The notes: generated from the sequence alone by a model not told the origin. A stretch of DNA of 64,000 nt from F23-D06 sp963603365 (GCA_963603365.1 CAVCMI010000015.1:62001-126000), one strand, 5' to 3'. Positions 12,001-18,988 are shown, numbered from the stretch's first letter. Numbers and translations are program-made.

Positions 12001-14286
12001 GTCTGGAGCATTGTACTTACAATCCATGGCGTTGACAGGTTTGATGGTAAGGCTGCCAGCGATTGCAGGAATAAAGTCGTTGTTGATAGTGAAGATATGT
12101 TGGATTGGTTCAGAAACATTGGCGCATGCATCCGTTACGGTATACGTGCGTGTAACGATGGTCTGACAATCTGTATAAGCGGCGACATCCGTATATTTCA
12201 GCGTTACAACATTGTTGCATGCGTCCGTGATTGTAACGACATCCTCAAACTCTCTAACAGAAGCATAAGGAGCGGGTACATAACTCGAATCGCAACCGCT
12301 GAGGGTATCACGACGAACCGTTTGGTCACCGGTCTTCCAAGCGATAACCGGACGAAGCGTATCCTGAGAAAGAACCGTGTAAGTGCGGGTCACTTCTGCA
12401 ACGCAACCGTATATAGAGGTAGCCGTGACAGTAAGTTTGAACGTGTCTTCATCGTTGCAAGTTTCAGAAGCATATTCAACCAAGTCTGCCGCATTTGTAT
12501 TGATTGCAATACCGTTCTTTTCCCAACTGTAAGAAAGTGTCGGTTTCTCTCCATTGTAATCAGGAAATTCGCAAGCCACTGCACTCTCCATCGTAACTTC
12601 AGCACCCGGACAAACAACGAACTCGAGTTGCGTATCATTCAGCGTGATTTCAGGAGTTGCGTGGAATGTAATGGTGAATGTTTCGTGTTCAGCAGAATAA
12701 GTGCCGGTGCTTGTACTATACGTGAAAGCCGTATAGGTGACAACTGTGTCAATGTTCGTCGGATTCAGCGTGGCAAGGTCAAGCGGAAATACCGTATCAA
12801 TTCGTACCCTGAATGCCGCATCAGTCGTAGGAAGTCCTTCGTCGTTAAGCGTGAACCAATGGATTTCGTCCGAGCAATGGTCATTTTCAGCGATGGCTGC
12901 GCGAAGAGTCAAAGACTGTCCTGCGATGTTTTCATTGCAATATTCAAAAGCGGTCGGATCTGCAACCGGTTTGTAGAGGTCATTCACCGTAATGACTATC
13001 GGTGCAACATCTCCCTCGCAATAATGGATAGAGTCAGATTCAACAAGAGGATAGTGTATGGTGTCATTGAAACCGTTATAGTAATAATTTCTTTGTTTTA
13101 CATAGAATGTGTATGACCTGTCACCGAATTTAGTGAGGTCCGTAAGGTCTATAGTGTTAAGGCTGTCAAATGTGACACCGTCTGTTGACCAAAGGAGTTC
13201 ATAACCTCTGAACCCGGGAGCGTCAAGATTGACAGCGGTGGCGAGTGCAAGAAGATCGTCGTGTGAGAATCGGTCGTTACGGCAAAGCGTATCGTTTCTC
13301 GTAATCACATTGGGGTTGATACGTGTATAGAGCTGGAACGTGTCGATGTAATCCACTTTCCAGTGGTCGCAAGTTCTTTCGCCGAAGAGCACATAGTAGA
13401 GGCTTTCTTCAGAGAATGCGTATTCCGGTCTTCCGTAGTTGAAGACAGAACCGTCACAGATTGATTTCTCGTGAGAAGTGGTGACGAGGTAGTGGATAGA
13501 ATCCTGAGCGAGGATGTCGCCGCAACAGCTCTGATGTCCGCCTACATGCATGCTGGCGCTTTGGCTTCCGTCGTATGTGAAATCGTAGTCCGTGCCGCCG
13601 GTGCGTTCGCGCAGACGCATAACGAGAGAATAGTTGCCCACCTGTTTCCAGGTAATCTTTACTTGTGTCTGAGAACCTTCGTCAGCAAGAAAAGGAAGAT
13701 AGAAATAGTCAAAGTTGTTCGTGTACATCCGGTTGGTATAACCGGCAGCCAAATGGCTTTCATCATAGTATGGTGCAGTGCCGTCAGCATAACGGGCTCC
13801 CGGGAAATCGTTGTGATTCAAATGGACACCGCCTGCACAGCCGCAGATGCCGTCACCATTATCAACTTTTCCGCCAAGCCAGCTTATGCTTTCACACTCT
13901 CCTTGTACATTCAGTTTTGCATACCTCGTGTAAATCTCGAATGTAGCATAGTCTGACATGTTGCCGTTTACAAGCTGCCCGTCGCGGTAAAGCAACCATT
14001 CGATGGAGACCTTGTTTCCGCAATCTGTCGGGAAGTGGAGGGTATAGACATCCGTCACGCCAACCCTTGCCTTGTTGAGCACATTATTCAGCACAAGATC
14101 TGTGCCGGCTCCTGTGTCCTGAGCCATCATCGTGCCATTCAGATTGGCAATATGGCGGAATGTTTCCGGTTGCATATTCTCAATCCAAAAACAGCATGAG
14201 CCACTAGGACTTTGCGCCTGAGCTGTCGTCCAGCCCACCAACGTAAGCAAGATGCTTACGAAGCAAATTGATAATAGTTTTTTCAT
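3073..14286 (-). CDS. Giant (3,737 aa) secreted modular protein with T9SS type A sorting domain
   Basis: A signal peptide (residues 1-25, ending TAQAQ) is followed by about 3,600 residues of beta-rich extracellular modules and a C-terminal domain starting at SVYPNPAAENV and ending RKLVVTK. That is the type A sorting domain recognised by the type IX system and cleaved on export. Three styles of module can be read. Near residues 640-900 there are HYR/Ig-like segments with TDACGN-type motifs. The middle has SprB-like repeats, each with a conserved Cys and GLASGNYTL-type strand. The last ~1,200 residues carry about ten ~80-residue modules that open with VCAGD-like and close with NDCGT-like motifs, suggesting one disulfide per module. 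A unique segment of about 200 residues lies before the sorting domain. No catalytic motif was seen, so a surface adhesin, stalk or gliding-type filament is inferred, not shown. It is transcribed alone between its own promoter and terminator. Confidence 0.85.
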   Translation of the reverse strand: MKKLLSICFVSILLTLVGWTTAQAQSPSGSCCFWIENMQPETFRHIANLNGTMMAQDTGAGTDLVLNNVLNKARVGVTDVYTLHFPTDCGNKVSIEWLLYRDGQLVNGNMSDYATFEIYTRYAKLNVQGECESISWLGGKVDNGDGICGCAGGVHLNHNDFPGARYADGTAPYYDESHLAAGYTNRMYTNNFDYFYLPFLADEGSQTQVKITWKQVGNYSLVMRLRERTGGTDYDFTYDGSQSASMHVGGHQSCCGDILAQDSIHYLVTTSHEKSICDGSVFNYGRPEYAFSEESLYYVLFGERTCDHWKVDYIDTFQLYTRINPNVITRNDTLCRNDRFSHDDLLALATAVNLDAPGFRGYELLWSTDGVTFDSLNTIDLTDLTKFGDRSYTFYVKQRNYYYNGFNDTIHYPLVESDSIHYCEGDVAPIVITVNDLYKPVADPTAFEYCNENIAGQSLTLRAAIAENDHCSDEIHWFTLNDEGLPTTDAAFRVRIDTVFPLDLATLNPTNIDTVVTYTAFTYSTSTGTYSAEHETFTITFHATPEITLNDTQLEFVVCPGAEVTMESAVACEFPDYNGEKPTLSYSWEKNGIAINTNAADLVEYASETCNDEDTFKLTVTATSIYGCVAEVTRTYTVLSQDTLRPVIAWKTGDQTVRRDTLSGCDSSYVPAPYASVREFEDVVTITDACNNVVTLKYTDVAAYTDCQTIVTRTYTVTDACANVSEPIQHIFTINNDFIPAIAGSLTIKPVNAMDCKYNAPDYATLRSIFDTAITVQFQCRQSSIDNVVFFLENTDVVADGNLDIFADVDHVTIYAQVTDACGNISVKTPVFDIYKPEQMYIARGSLSLDTLELCVNEPNRIHFNPNFVMNAYEPYTYQWSQIAVVGQCIITPDNADNTSAEYINAMLTPELMNINTSAHIIMTVTDRYGCVASDTANAVHFYRLPDVTITTTGINNVIINDGDTLCPNYGRLITRANANSNLPDSIPAFIAYHWTGDAIATNPYLQDNFFDMSCRNCHKMYQVNVEVTNKKNCKANATFHVWGIDNEAPVVTAPNVDVRPLEAGQTCKIRIPDYTVFGDFFNNTNVTDNCRQPEYTGDRYDVTITQDIAPGTLVDVNTDVTVTIKTPCGPAATHIINVRFPEDIIAITEIASTPGCDPNPTTLIPTVVNNTGTISYSWDINGTTVTTETADVVATVADHTYSLTVTDNTTGCKSTQRVDVTVYRTPVAEDVTATITPNHYCGTLAADGTISYTVNDAEVSHIVGYKKTGDVFTPYRDIDYVYTDLMHGIHEFTFYTSDGCTMTLTAQVAQDSLETFTATVLRNNDQCERNYGGTVQVIPQKENYVYTIISNTHVTDGETQTGLADVITPLMFNWLYQDTYRIQVATTKNCVFYTNEVRVLDITDTPSVHTYDVVNVTRCDIPNGQIMVHNTNASYSYILNGVTLPGNNATITFSGLASGNYTLRMMSAGKCVREQIISVASEAGAPEEPEYVLTNNNSCDMETPNGSLTIEAANTVQGYTYTIEGVSIIADGTSDVVFNNLATGSHTINVLGVNQCLAQYDFNIDFLDQSEDFAENEVKAYDGDNCRIPNNRIVINADADYNYYVFDENNDPIDPADYNTLEDGEYVVIKEHAIFKCYHDTTVSVRVVKPEYAMNLTVNNDEDCSTLGTGSIVVNNGTGFTFFTTLGQDTFALTQLDGTNTYTVHAVNNTTFCEYTKDATVEIDGYTPEIKTISSTANYLCFEDQYNGTITVTLKDTSALAAVLPCTYYIKNNATGVEENNTTGVFTGLQDGNYEVWVISNLHCQTNVNDAVVLDSAFIRPVYVITPNHNCFWTPNNPGSGCIDIVAPLDVEGLHNYTYTISQENAGVWSFVADLDKVSLRYCFLDDDTYHLKITDALTGCEYNTDFVVPFEPINVQTTVTFEDNNLCGTTGNGSITVNATSDHEYSTLYFKLTDTTTHIDVTPMLPVGTTANNLLAGYYSITIVDSFSNCIYDDLADIVLINNDPYEQTFDIITTDNSLCNGSNGIIEVTNVQSTNPAASGFEYSLDGLNYQSSPIFTGLSSYCPSVYVRDVNSQCVTAERACINDRTDNAPIISNITSNGHNLAGTLHFCQNTTGVIFAEVTSNVEGDVNFTYEWTNSCHTGVFSTADSVSVRTDEVLCCDYILSVESDSTGCVTNHRINVCIDSLPKIHYVVNNAPWTTVDPNNVYNCENKPVTIGINTTNLLSYNWTNGIETSEASFTIDAFAYTPGQIVSFCVNVEDVNGCKNYGVINLIEQPISTDTVEIDACISYTYTTDHGLIVNRTYNDGLDNPFSYKRTYTAANGCDSIVTYNVKINTAPTIALAIDNPALYFWCDGAVITDREDLGLTVTDATHYGWKISASNVFNINDPDFSITSPLVYPEHNGQYLFGYATNSCDTVHVGPYKITVDSMPRIYGDIAVTNYCAGNHFDVTAPAAEYNVSGTTPVYPVWKLVDGDSEMQFDGTYTVYKAYNGMTVRYVLGNHCGKDSIEAVITVDSVVKPVITINTDYCAGDVLDLASFVITNADSNTTPIDTVIKLDGAPYVTGTKLSVTDVKVSATLTYSCGSIESNEVLLSVKDTASLIVVKTTPDTICSSHATVLLVKRNSTNFVSVDDLVNCDTTITRGTTPDPHGIWYDNVTIRPLNAGDFSLKVVSTAEGCGYKEESFNFFADTLPTITGTLDTQVVCAGNTMATIVAPAYTALRPHTITAKYQYYSGTDWVDFDPAVKTWSFSEDGTDIRYAVTNDCGTTYSNVVTVTVNEITTTSVLDTICSDASQIYTITFAEKATLNVVSNQGKVDVTSDPSVRGKYTIEPNGTGLGNDTLVITASVPTSYNGTCKEKTVKVPFTVVDKPAVTIPETAYTVCEGEQLPSTLLTADVNNNFGNIYAKGWKIKKATETAAVDFVATTPMSKDYNNAELYYYAINACGEGQSERLVITVHDTAQLTLTSYKSQTVCNGDSILEIPVLTNDMDIIKLPDVLTNAGLGYDKTISRITGTFTIDSDLTYIKAWVTTDDQICPAYNKTDFVELFIKRLPTATLSRIDTVCAGDPIISDVDTTRGSYNTVVGRWMKKKVGETSFTEWVSGSSTLTPSAVEADNHAMVYYTITNDCGTANSDTLELHVATIGDVTLAATDFRDTCKGSPLADFIINDPVINNTTDATRISETKWQFKPASSTEFTDIATTDAITEAGQVRYVYTTQCGQVLSTNSIALTFDEAPVFTSTFANSDFVICENDKFIQPAYAYTAAGNSAVVEVWTIKKAGETTDEVFDFNTVYDVTYNGATVTLTITNACGTDSHSADVTINALPVPQILADTTVCTSETYNLSIKNPNTNSTYEWATVATPEDPYTAGTYVATGTALTQTATATDAVLYWTVQETDANGCVSTTAVNASTDTIYSNVITVKVTTKPAFVFYDMNGAATHDINTSINNVTTAYQWTIDGRCYSDIYEKVYVQFTIKHNDTIIPTSQVGRYLKIESMNVGYGDQVWNNRDSLAYTSSDGTATVKQHSLYETMVNHYPQCHVPTTGTSGNFDWLYLHFLDGRLNKKTFTQFYITGDYTIEYELYATNGNDLMYRYNNATYGSLLIGGQDYVESGSTLLAEDIFTIHVDDGPAYDVPEDIEPIPAPEPEASVSEPTMSVYPNPAAENVTVKVQGVEGKTIVRISTLTGKVVAESTISANTSKSSKQTYDVSGLAPGVYVVQIVNDKAVLSRKLVVTK
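14242..14260 (-). other. Hairpin inside the signal-peptide codons of the giant gene
   Basis: CGTAAGC (14242-14248) and GCTTACG (14254-14260) form a perfect 7-bp stem with a 5-nt loop about 25 bases inside the coding sequence. It could slow or regulate early translation, or be chance. There is no further evidence. Confidence 0.3.
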
Positions 14287-14385
14287 ACTTTTATTTTTTG
14301 ATTGTTATAAATTATTATTTTTCTTGTCTATTGTTCTGTATTTTAAATCCATAGATTACTATACACTATACTATCCTTTTAACTT

Positions 14386-14394
14386 GCAAAAATA
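14386..14394 (-). promoter_or_regulatory. -7 box for the giant T9SS gene
   Basis: Minus strand TATTTTTGC, an exact TAnnTTTG match. The -33 element is weak (TTG near 14409-14411, spacing about 14). It predicts a leader of about 93 nt. Confidence 0.6.
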
Positions 14395-14554
14395 CATTTT
14401 TTTTCTTTCAATTTCCTGCGCTTTTCTTTTTTTTATTTTCCGATTGAAGTATGGTTTGTGAACATTGTAGTGACTCTTGCCTTTTGTCATAGTGATACAT
14501 ATTATTTATATATATGTATCTTTTGCCGGTGTTCATAAAGCCATACAAGCCGAA

Positions 14555-14587
14555 GAAGCAGTATGGCTGAAGTTGCTATACTGCTTC
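14555..14587 (-). terminator. Hairpin after the PorE-like gene, possible terminator
   Basis: Arms 14555-14567 (GAAGCAGTATGGC) and 14575-14587 pair over 13 positions with one G-T wobble and a 7-nt loop. It begins 48 bases past the stop at 14636. No T run follows on the minus strand, so it may only stabilise the 3' end or act with Rho. Confidence 0.35.
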
Positions 14588-14635
14588 CTTTGGTGTTCAA
14601 CATTTTTGGAAGGCATTAGAACCTTTATGTCTTTC

Positions 14636-16576
14636 TTATCGTATTATCCTGAACTCTGTACGTCGGTTGGCGGCCCTGCCATCTTCGGTCGTATTGTCGG
14701 CAACCGGCTGTCGCTTGCCATAGCCGTGGTAACTGAGTTTTGAGGATGGAATTCCCTGATTGACAAGATATTCATATACTGACTTGGCTCTTTCTTGAGA
14801 AAGTTTGTCGTTATAAGCATCGGAGCCTTGGTCATCGGTATGTCCGCCAATTTCTATGATTACGTCGTTATGGCGAAGATAGTCGGCAAGTCTGTTCAAC
14901 TCTTCATAGGATTCCGGTTTCAATTCACTTCGGTTGAAATCGAAGAAGATGTTCTTCAACACCACCACGGTGCCAACATCAGCCCGCTGAAGCTGGATGT
15001 TCTTCAAATAGGGAGAAAGTTCGGTATAGGATTTCTCAATTTGGAAGTTTTCGGAATAGAACGGGTAGTCGGGGTGGGCAACATTCAAGAGGATGTTTTC
15101 GCCCGTTTGGATACAAGCGAGGTATTCGCCCGTTTCTGGATCGGACACGGAACTGTATATCACCTGGCCGGTTTTAAGGTCAACCATTTCAATAGTAGCG
15201 GCGATCGGGCGATGCGAAGAAGCGTCCTGCACAATCCCTTTCAGATAGGTCACGGGGTTAGGACGCAGATTGTCATCGAGCTCGAAACTGTACAAGTCAA
15301 GTCCGCCGTAGCCGCCCTCTTTGTCGGAGGCCATATAGGCGACTGTGCCGGCAGCATTGATGAAGATGTTGATTTCATCGGCAGGCGTATTGATCGGGTA
15401 TCCCAAATTTTTCGGCTCGCTCCAGGATCCGTCAGGCTGCAGCGTGGCATAGTACAGGTCGTATCCGCCCATTCCAACACGCCCGTTAGAGGCAAAATAA
15501 AGCGTACGGCCGTCACTATGTATAAAGGGTGCAGCATCATCCCCCGGGGTGTTGATTGTAGGTCCGAGGTTTTCGGGGACTGAAAAGTTCCCCTCTGCGG
15601 TCATTGTGGTTTTCCAAATATCCATACCGCCAAAGCCGCCCGGCCTTGAGGAGACAAAATAGACTGTTTTCCCGTCAGGGGCCATCGAAGGCTGGCTTTC
15701 CCAGGCTGTGGTGTTTACGGGCGCACCAAAATTTCGTGGTCGCGACCATTTGTTGCCCATCTTTTTAGACCAATACAAATCGCAACTGCCCATACCGAAA
15801 TCTGCATCACACAAAGTATAAAGCAGATACTTGCCATCTGGCGACACGCACTGCGCACCTTCATTGTATCCGGTCTTTATCGGCGAGCCTATCGGCTGAC
15901 GTGCTCCCCAATTGCCGCCATTTTCTCTTCTCGAAACATAAAGGTCTTCTTCATTGAGACAAAAGGCACATACGGTATGTTCGTCCTTTGGCCTGTTCAC
16001 GGTAAAAATCAACATTTCGTCGTCAGCCGTGATCGTTGCCAATGACTCGTCCCAAGCCGAATTGACATTTTTCCCAAGATTCTGCAGTTTGAATTTGACC
16101 GGATGTTTCATGGCTTCAATTCCGAAGCGGCAATTGGCGATACCTTTCTGCGCATCCGAAAGCACATCCGTATATTGTATGCCCTTTTGTAAAAAGAGTT
16201 CATAATTCTGCAAAGCCGTTTCATACTGTGCGCATTTTGCGTTCTCGTTTGCGGCTATGTAATAAAGCATCGGGTCTGGGTCGCCCAACAACTCAATAGC
16301 CTTGTTATAACACTTGGCGGCAGAGTCTGACCTCAAGGTAAAATTATAGAGGTCTCCTTTCAGAATATAGGTATCCGGATATGACGGATCTTTCTGTTGG
16401 GCATGGTTGAGCAAAACCAGCGCTTTTTCAAAATCGTGGTCATTGATACAATGTTGGGCTTTTAAGCATAGTGAAGCAACTTTTGGAGTCTTTTGGGCAA
16501 AAGCAGAATACTTTGAAATGAAAGCAAAAACAAAACACATTAATATTATATATACAATATTAAATTTGCTTCTCAT
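14636..16576 (-). CDS. PorE-like T9SS-associated protein (TPR, PD40 propeller, CRD, OmpA domains)
   Basis: A 646-residue envelope protein with the domain order of PorE, the peptidoglycan-binding multidomain component of the type IX secretion system. The signal peptide ends SAFAQ. TPR-like helices span about 30-150, with PD40 propeller blades (SPDGKYLLYT, APDGKTVYFVSS, HSDGRTLYFASN) at about 175-430. A carboxypeptidase-regulatory-like fold starts at LKGIVQD (about 440-505), and an OmpA C-terminal domain (about 525-640) carries IEIGGHTDDQGS and NRRTEFRI, the peptidoglycan-binding pattern. Known PorE is a lipoprotein, but I see no lipobox cysteine here, so this could be a paralogue. An in-frame ATG 13 codons upstream would start inside mazG; 16576, five bases past the mazG stop, is preferred. 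It is the last gene of proS-mazG-porE-like. Confidence 0.78.
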   Translation of the reverse strand: MRSKFNIVYIILMCFVFAFISKYSAFAQKTPKVASLCLKAQHCINDHDFEKALVLLNHAQQKDPSYPDTYILKGDLYNFTLRSDSAAKCYNKAIELLGDPDPMLYYIAANENAKCAQYETALQNYELFLQKGIQYTDVLSDAQKGIANCRFGIEAMKHPVKFKLQNLGKNVNSAWDESLATITADDEMLIFTVNRPKDEHTVCAFCLNEEDLYVSRRENGGNWGARQPIGSPIKTGYNEGAQCVSPDGKYLLYTLCDADFGMGSCDLYWSKKMGNKWSRPRNFGAPVNTTAWESQPSMAPDGKTVYFVSSRPGGFGGMDIWKTTMTAEGNFSVPENLGPTINTPGDDAAPFIHSDGRTLYFASNGRVGMGGYDLYYATLQPDGSWSEPKNLGYPINTPADEINIFINAAGTVAYMASDKEGGYGGLDLYSFELDDNLRPNPVTYLKGIVQDASSHRPIAATIEMVDLKTGQVIYSSVSDPETGEYLACIQTGENILLNVAHPDYPFYSENFQIEKSYTELSPYLKNIQLQRADVGTVVVLKNIFFDFNRSELKPESYEELNRLADYLRHNDVIIEIGGHTDDQGSDAYNDKLSQERAKSVYEYLVNQGIPSSKLSYHGYGKRQPVADNTTEDGRAANRRTEFRIIR

Positions 16577-16581
16577 TATTG

Positions 16582-17361
16582 TTAGTTTTTTTCGGTTTGT
16601 TTTGCTTCTTGCCAATATTGCTCCATCTCGTCCAAAGACAAGTCTGACATTGCTTGACCGTTTTCTTTCACCTTCGTTTCCATATATTGAAAACGGCGGA
16701 TAAATTTGCGGTTTGCTTTTTCGAGAGCATCGTCCGGGTTGACATCGACGAATCGGGCATAATTGATTAACGAAAAGAGAACATCGCCAAATTCATCCTC
16801 AATCCTGTTTTTGTCGTCATTTCGGGCAACCTCATCGTGCAGTTCTGACATCTCCTCTTGAACTTTTGCCCAAACTCCAGCCTCATCTTGCCAATCGAAA
16901 CCTACACCATTGGCTTTTTGTTGAATACGGTAAGCCTTGATGACCGAAGGGGCGGAACCGGGAACGCCTCCTAAAACGGATCGGTTCCCCTCCTTGCGAA
17001 GTTTGATCTTCTCCCAGTTTTCGTGAACCTGCTGTGCATCCTGCACCTGTTCATCCGCATAGATGTGAGGATGACGACGAACAAGTTTTTCGCAAAGCTG
17101 GTCAATAACCGTTTTTATGTCGAACAATTGTTTTTCAGATGCGATTTTGGAATAAAACACGATATGCAGCAGCAAGTCTCCCAATTCTTTGGACATATCA
17201 GCATATTTCTTGTCCAAGATAGCCTCCGACAATTCAAAAGTCTCTTCAATCGTCAGGCAGCGCAATGTTTCGAAAGTCTGTTTGCTGTCCCAAGGGCACT
17301 TCTCCCGGAGTTCGTCCATTATGTCCAACAATCGCCGAAAAGCCGTCACGCGTGAGTCCAT
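16582..17361 (-). CDS. mazG: Nucleoside triphosphate pyrophosphohydrolase MazG
   Basis: A 259-residue cytosolic enzyme with two MazG domains in tandem, as in the long E. coli form. The first has EETFELSEA with KELGDLLLH; the second has EEMSELHDEV with EDEFGDVLFSLINYAR. These acidic clusters bind Mg2+. The family hydrolyses NTPs and dNTPs to monophosphates and is linked to nucleotide-pool cleaning and (p)ppGpp control. It starts 20 bases after proS ends, and the PorE-like start follows 5 bases after its stop, so all three are probably co-transcribed. Confidence 0.93.
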   Translation of the reverse strand: MDSRVTAFRRLLDIMDELREKCPWDSKQTFETLRCLTIEETFELSEAILDKKYADMSKELGDLLLHIVFYSKIASEKQLFDIKTVIDQLCEKLVRRHPHIYADEQVQDAQQVHENWEKIKLRKEGNRSVLGGVPGSAPSVIKAYRIQQKANGVGFDWQDEAGVWAKVQEEMSELHDEVARNDDKNRIEDEFGDVLFSLINYARFVDVNPDDALEKANRKFIRRFQYMETKVKENGQAMSDLSLDEMEQYWQEAKQTEKN

Positions 17362-17381
17362 GTTAAAAACAATATCCTAAA

Positions 17382-18857
17382 TTAGTATGCACGGGCAAAC
17401 AAGACGCGCTGACTCGACGGTTTCCCGGTAAGAATACATTTCCCTTCTTCTTTAGGATTATTGAACGGGATGCAACGTATTGTTGCTTTGGAAAGTTCCT
17501 TGATTTTTTCCTCCGTCTCGGGGGTTCCGTCCCAATGGGCATAGATAAATCCAGGGTGATTATCAAGCAAATCGACAAATTCTTCCCAAGTGTCAGCCTT
17601 TCTCGTATTTTCTTCTCTGAACATCAATGCTTTATTGAAAAGGTTTTTCTGGATGTCTTCCAGCAGTTTCTGTACATATTCAACAAGGCAGTCAAAAGAG
17701 ACGGTCTGTTTTTCCAGTGTGTCGCGACGAGCCACCTCGGCATCATTGTTTTCCAAGTCACGCGGCCCGATAGCAATTCGCACCGGCACACCTTTCATTT
17801 CATATTCATTGAACTTCCAACCAGATCGTTTGCTGTCGTCGTCATCGAACTTTACGGTGATGTTCAGTTTTTTCAGTTTGTCGATCAGCGGGCGCACCTT
17901 GTCGGCAATGGCATTCCGTTGCTCTTCAGTCTTATAAATCGGGACAATGACCACCTGAATCGGGGCGAGGTTAGGCGGAAGCACCAGACCATTGTCGTCG
18001 GAATGTGTCATGATGAGTGCGCCGATAAGACGGGTTGACACGCCCCATGAAGTAGCCCAAACATATTCCAGTTGGTTATCCTTGTTCAGGAACTTCACAT
18101 CGAAAGCCTTGGCGAAATTCTGGCCGAGGAAGTGGGACGTTCCGGCCTGAAGAGCCTTGCCGTCCTGCATAAGTGCCTCTATACAATAAGTGTCTATAGC
18201 GCCGCCGAAGCGTTCGTTGGGCGATTTGACACCTCTGATGACGGGAATTGCCATAAAATTCTCTACGAAATCCGCATAAACATGCAACATCCGTTCTGTT
18301 TCCTCCACGGCCTCTTGACACGTGGCGTGAGCCGTATGACCCTCCTGCCACAAAAACTCTGCCGTTCGCAAAAAAAGGCGTGTACGCATCTCCCATCTTA
18401 CCACATTGGCCCATTGGTTACAGAGCACCGGAAGGTCGCGGTATGAATGGATCCAGTTTTTGTATGTGTCCCAGATAATCGTTTCAGATGTAGGCCTTAC
18501 AATAAGTTCTTCCTCCAGTTTGGCTTCCGGGTCAACCACAATGCCGCCGTGTTCAAGGTCGTTTTTCAGGCGATAGTGGGTCACCACTGCACACTCCTTG
18601 GCAAAACCCTCCACATGACTGGCCTCGCGGCTGAAAAACGACTTGGGAATGAAAAGCGGAAAATAGGCGTTGACATGGCCTGTATCCTTAAACATCTTGT
18701 CGAGCGTGGACTGAACCTTCTCCCATATCGCATAGCCATAGGGCTTTATCACCATGCACCCACGCACCGACGAATTCTCTGCCAAGTCTGCCTTTTTGAC
18801 AATATCATTATACCATTGCGAGTAATTCTCTTCCCTTGTGGAAAAATTTTTAGCCAT
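17382..18857 (-). CDS. proS: Prolyl-tRNA synthetase (archaeal/eukaryotic-like type)
   Basis: A 491-residue class II aminoacyl-tRNA synthetase that charges tRNA-Pro. Visible motifs are RPTSET near 120, motif 2 with RWEMRTRLFLRTAEFLWQEG near 155-175, GTSHFLGQNF, and the motif 3 region near ATSWGVSTR. The length and the absence of an editing INS domain match the type 3 ProRS of Bacteroidetes and archaea, not the 570-residue bacterial type. The C-terminus ends in VLFARAY, as is common for this type. First gene of a likely operon with mazG and the PorE-like gene. Confidence 0.95.
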   Translation of the reverse strand: MAKNFSTREENYSQWYNDIVKKADLAENSSVRGCMVIKPYGYAIWEKVQSTLDKMFKDTGHVNAYFPLFIPKSFFSREASHVEGFAKECAVVTHYRLKNDLEHGGIVVDPEAKLEEELIVRPTSETIIWDTYKNWIHSYRDLPVLCNQWANVVRWEMRTRLFLRTAEFLWQEGHTAHATCQEAVEETERMLHVYADFVENFMAIPVIRGVKSPNERFGGAIDTYCIEALMQDGKALQAGTSHFLGQNFAKAFDVKFLNKDNQLEYVWATSWGVSTRLIGALIMTHSDDNGLVLPPNLAPIQVVIVPIYKTEEQRNAIADKVRPLIDKLKKLNITVKFDDDDSKRSGWKFNEYEMKGVPVRIAIGPRDLENNDAEVARRDTLEKQTVSFDCLVEYVQKLLEDIQKNLFNKALMFREENTRKADTWEEFVDLLDNHPGFIYAHWDGTPETEEKIKELSKATIRCIPFNNPKEEGKCILTGKPSSQRVLFARAY

Positions 18858-18907
18858 AATAAGTATCTTTAACTATATTTCGTTGTATTATTGAATTAAC
18901 TTTTTAG

Positions 18908-18916
18908 TATTTTTGC
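18908..18916 (+). promoter_or_regulatory. -7 box for the repeat-lipoprotein operon
   Basis: TATTTTTGC matches TAnnTTTG. A TTG lies at 18891-18893 or, with better spacing, at 18883-18885. It predicts a start near 18922 and a leader of about 65 nt before the ATG at 18989. Confidence 0.6.
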
Positions 18917-18951
18917 CGTCGTAACAACAAGACATTGATATAATTTGGAAT

Positions 18952-18960
18952 GCAAAAATA
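18952..18960 (-). promoter_or_regulatory. -7 box for proS operon
   Basis: Minus strand TATTTTTGC. No clear -33 element is visible upstream. It points left toward proS (leader about 90 nt). It lies downstream of the plus-strand start predicted from 18908-18916, so the two leaders would overlap by about 25 nt. Confidence 0.5.
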
Positions 18961-18976
18961 CTAAAAATAAAGCCAT

Positions 18977-18983
18977 AAGGAGG
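18977..18983 (+). promoter_or_regulatory. Shine-Dalgarno sequence AAGGAGG
   Basis: A complete anti-16S match five bases before the ATG at 18989. Most genes in this window have only A-rich leaders, as is normal in Bacteroidetes, so this strong site stands out and fixes the start. Confidence 0.75.
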
Positions 18984-18988
18984 TTATC

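Larger units (their letters stand above)
14287..14635. other. Intergenic region between PorE-like gene and giant gene (349 bp)
   Basis: Very AT-rich. It holds the giant-gene promoter (14386-14394), a leader of roughly 90 nt, and a 13-bp hairpin at 14555-14587 near the end of the PorE-like gene. I see no gene in it. Confidence 0.6.

Noticed and set aside
11950..13116. Long plus-strand frame opposite the giant gene, with others at 9997-10761 and 10882-11535
   Set aside because: They are antisense to a well-supported coding sequence, and their composition mirrors its codon pattern.
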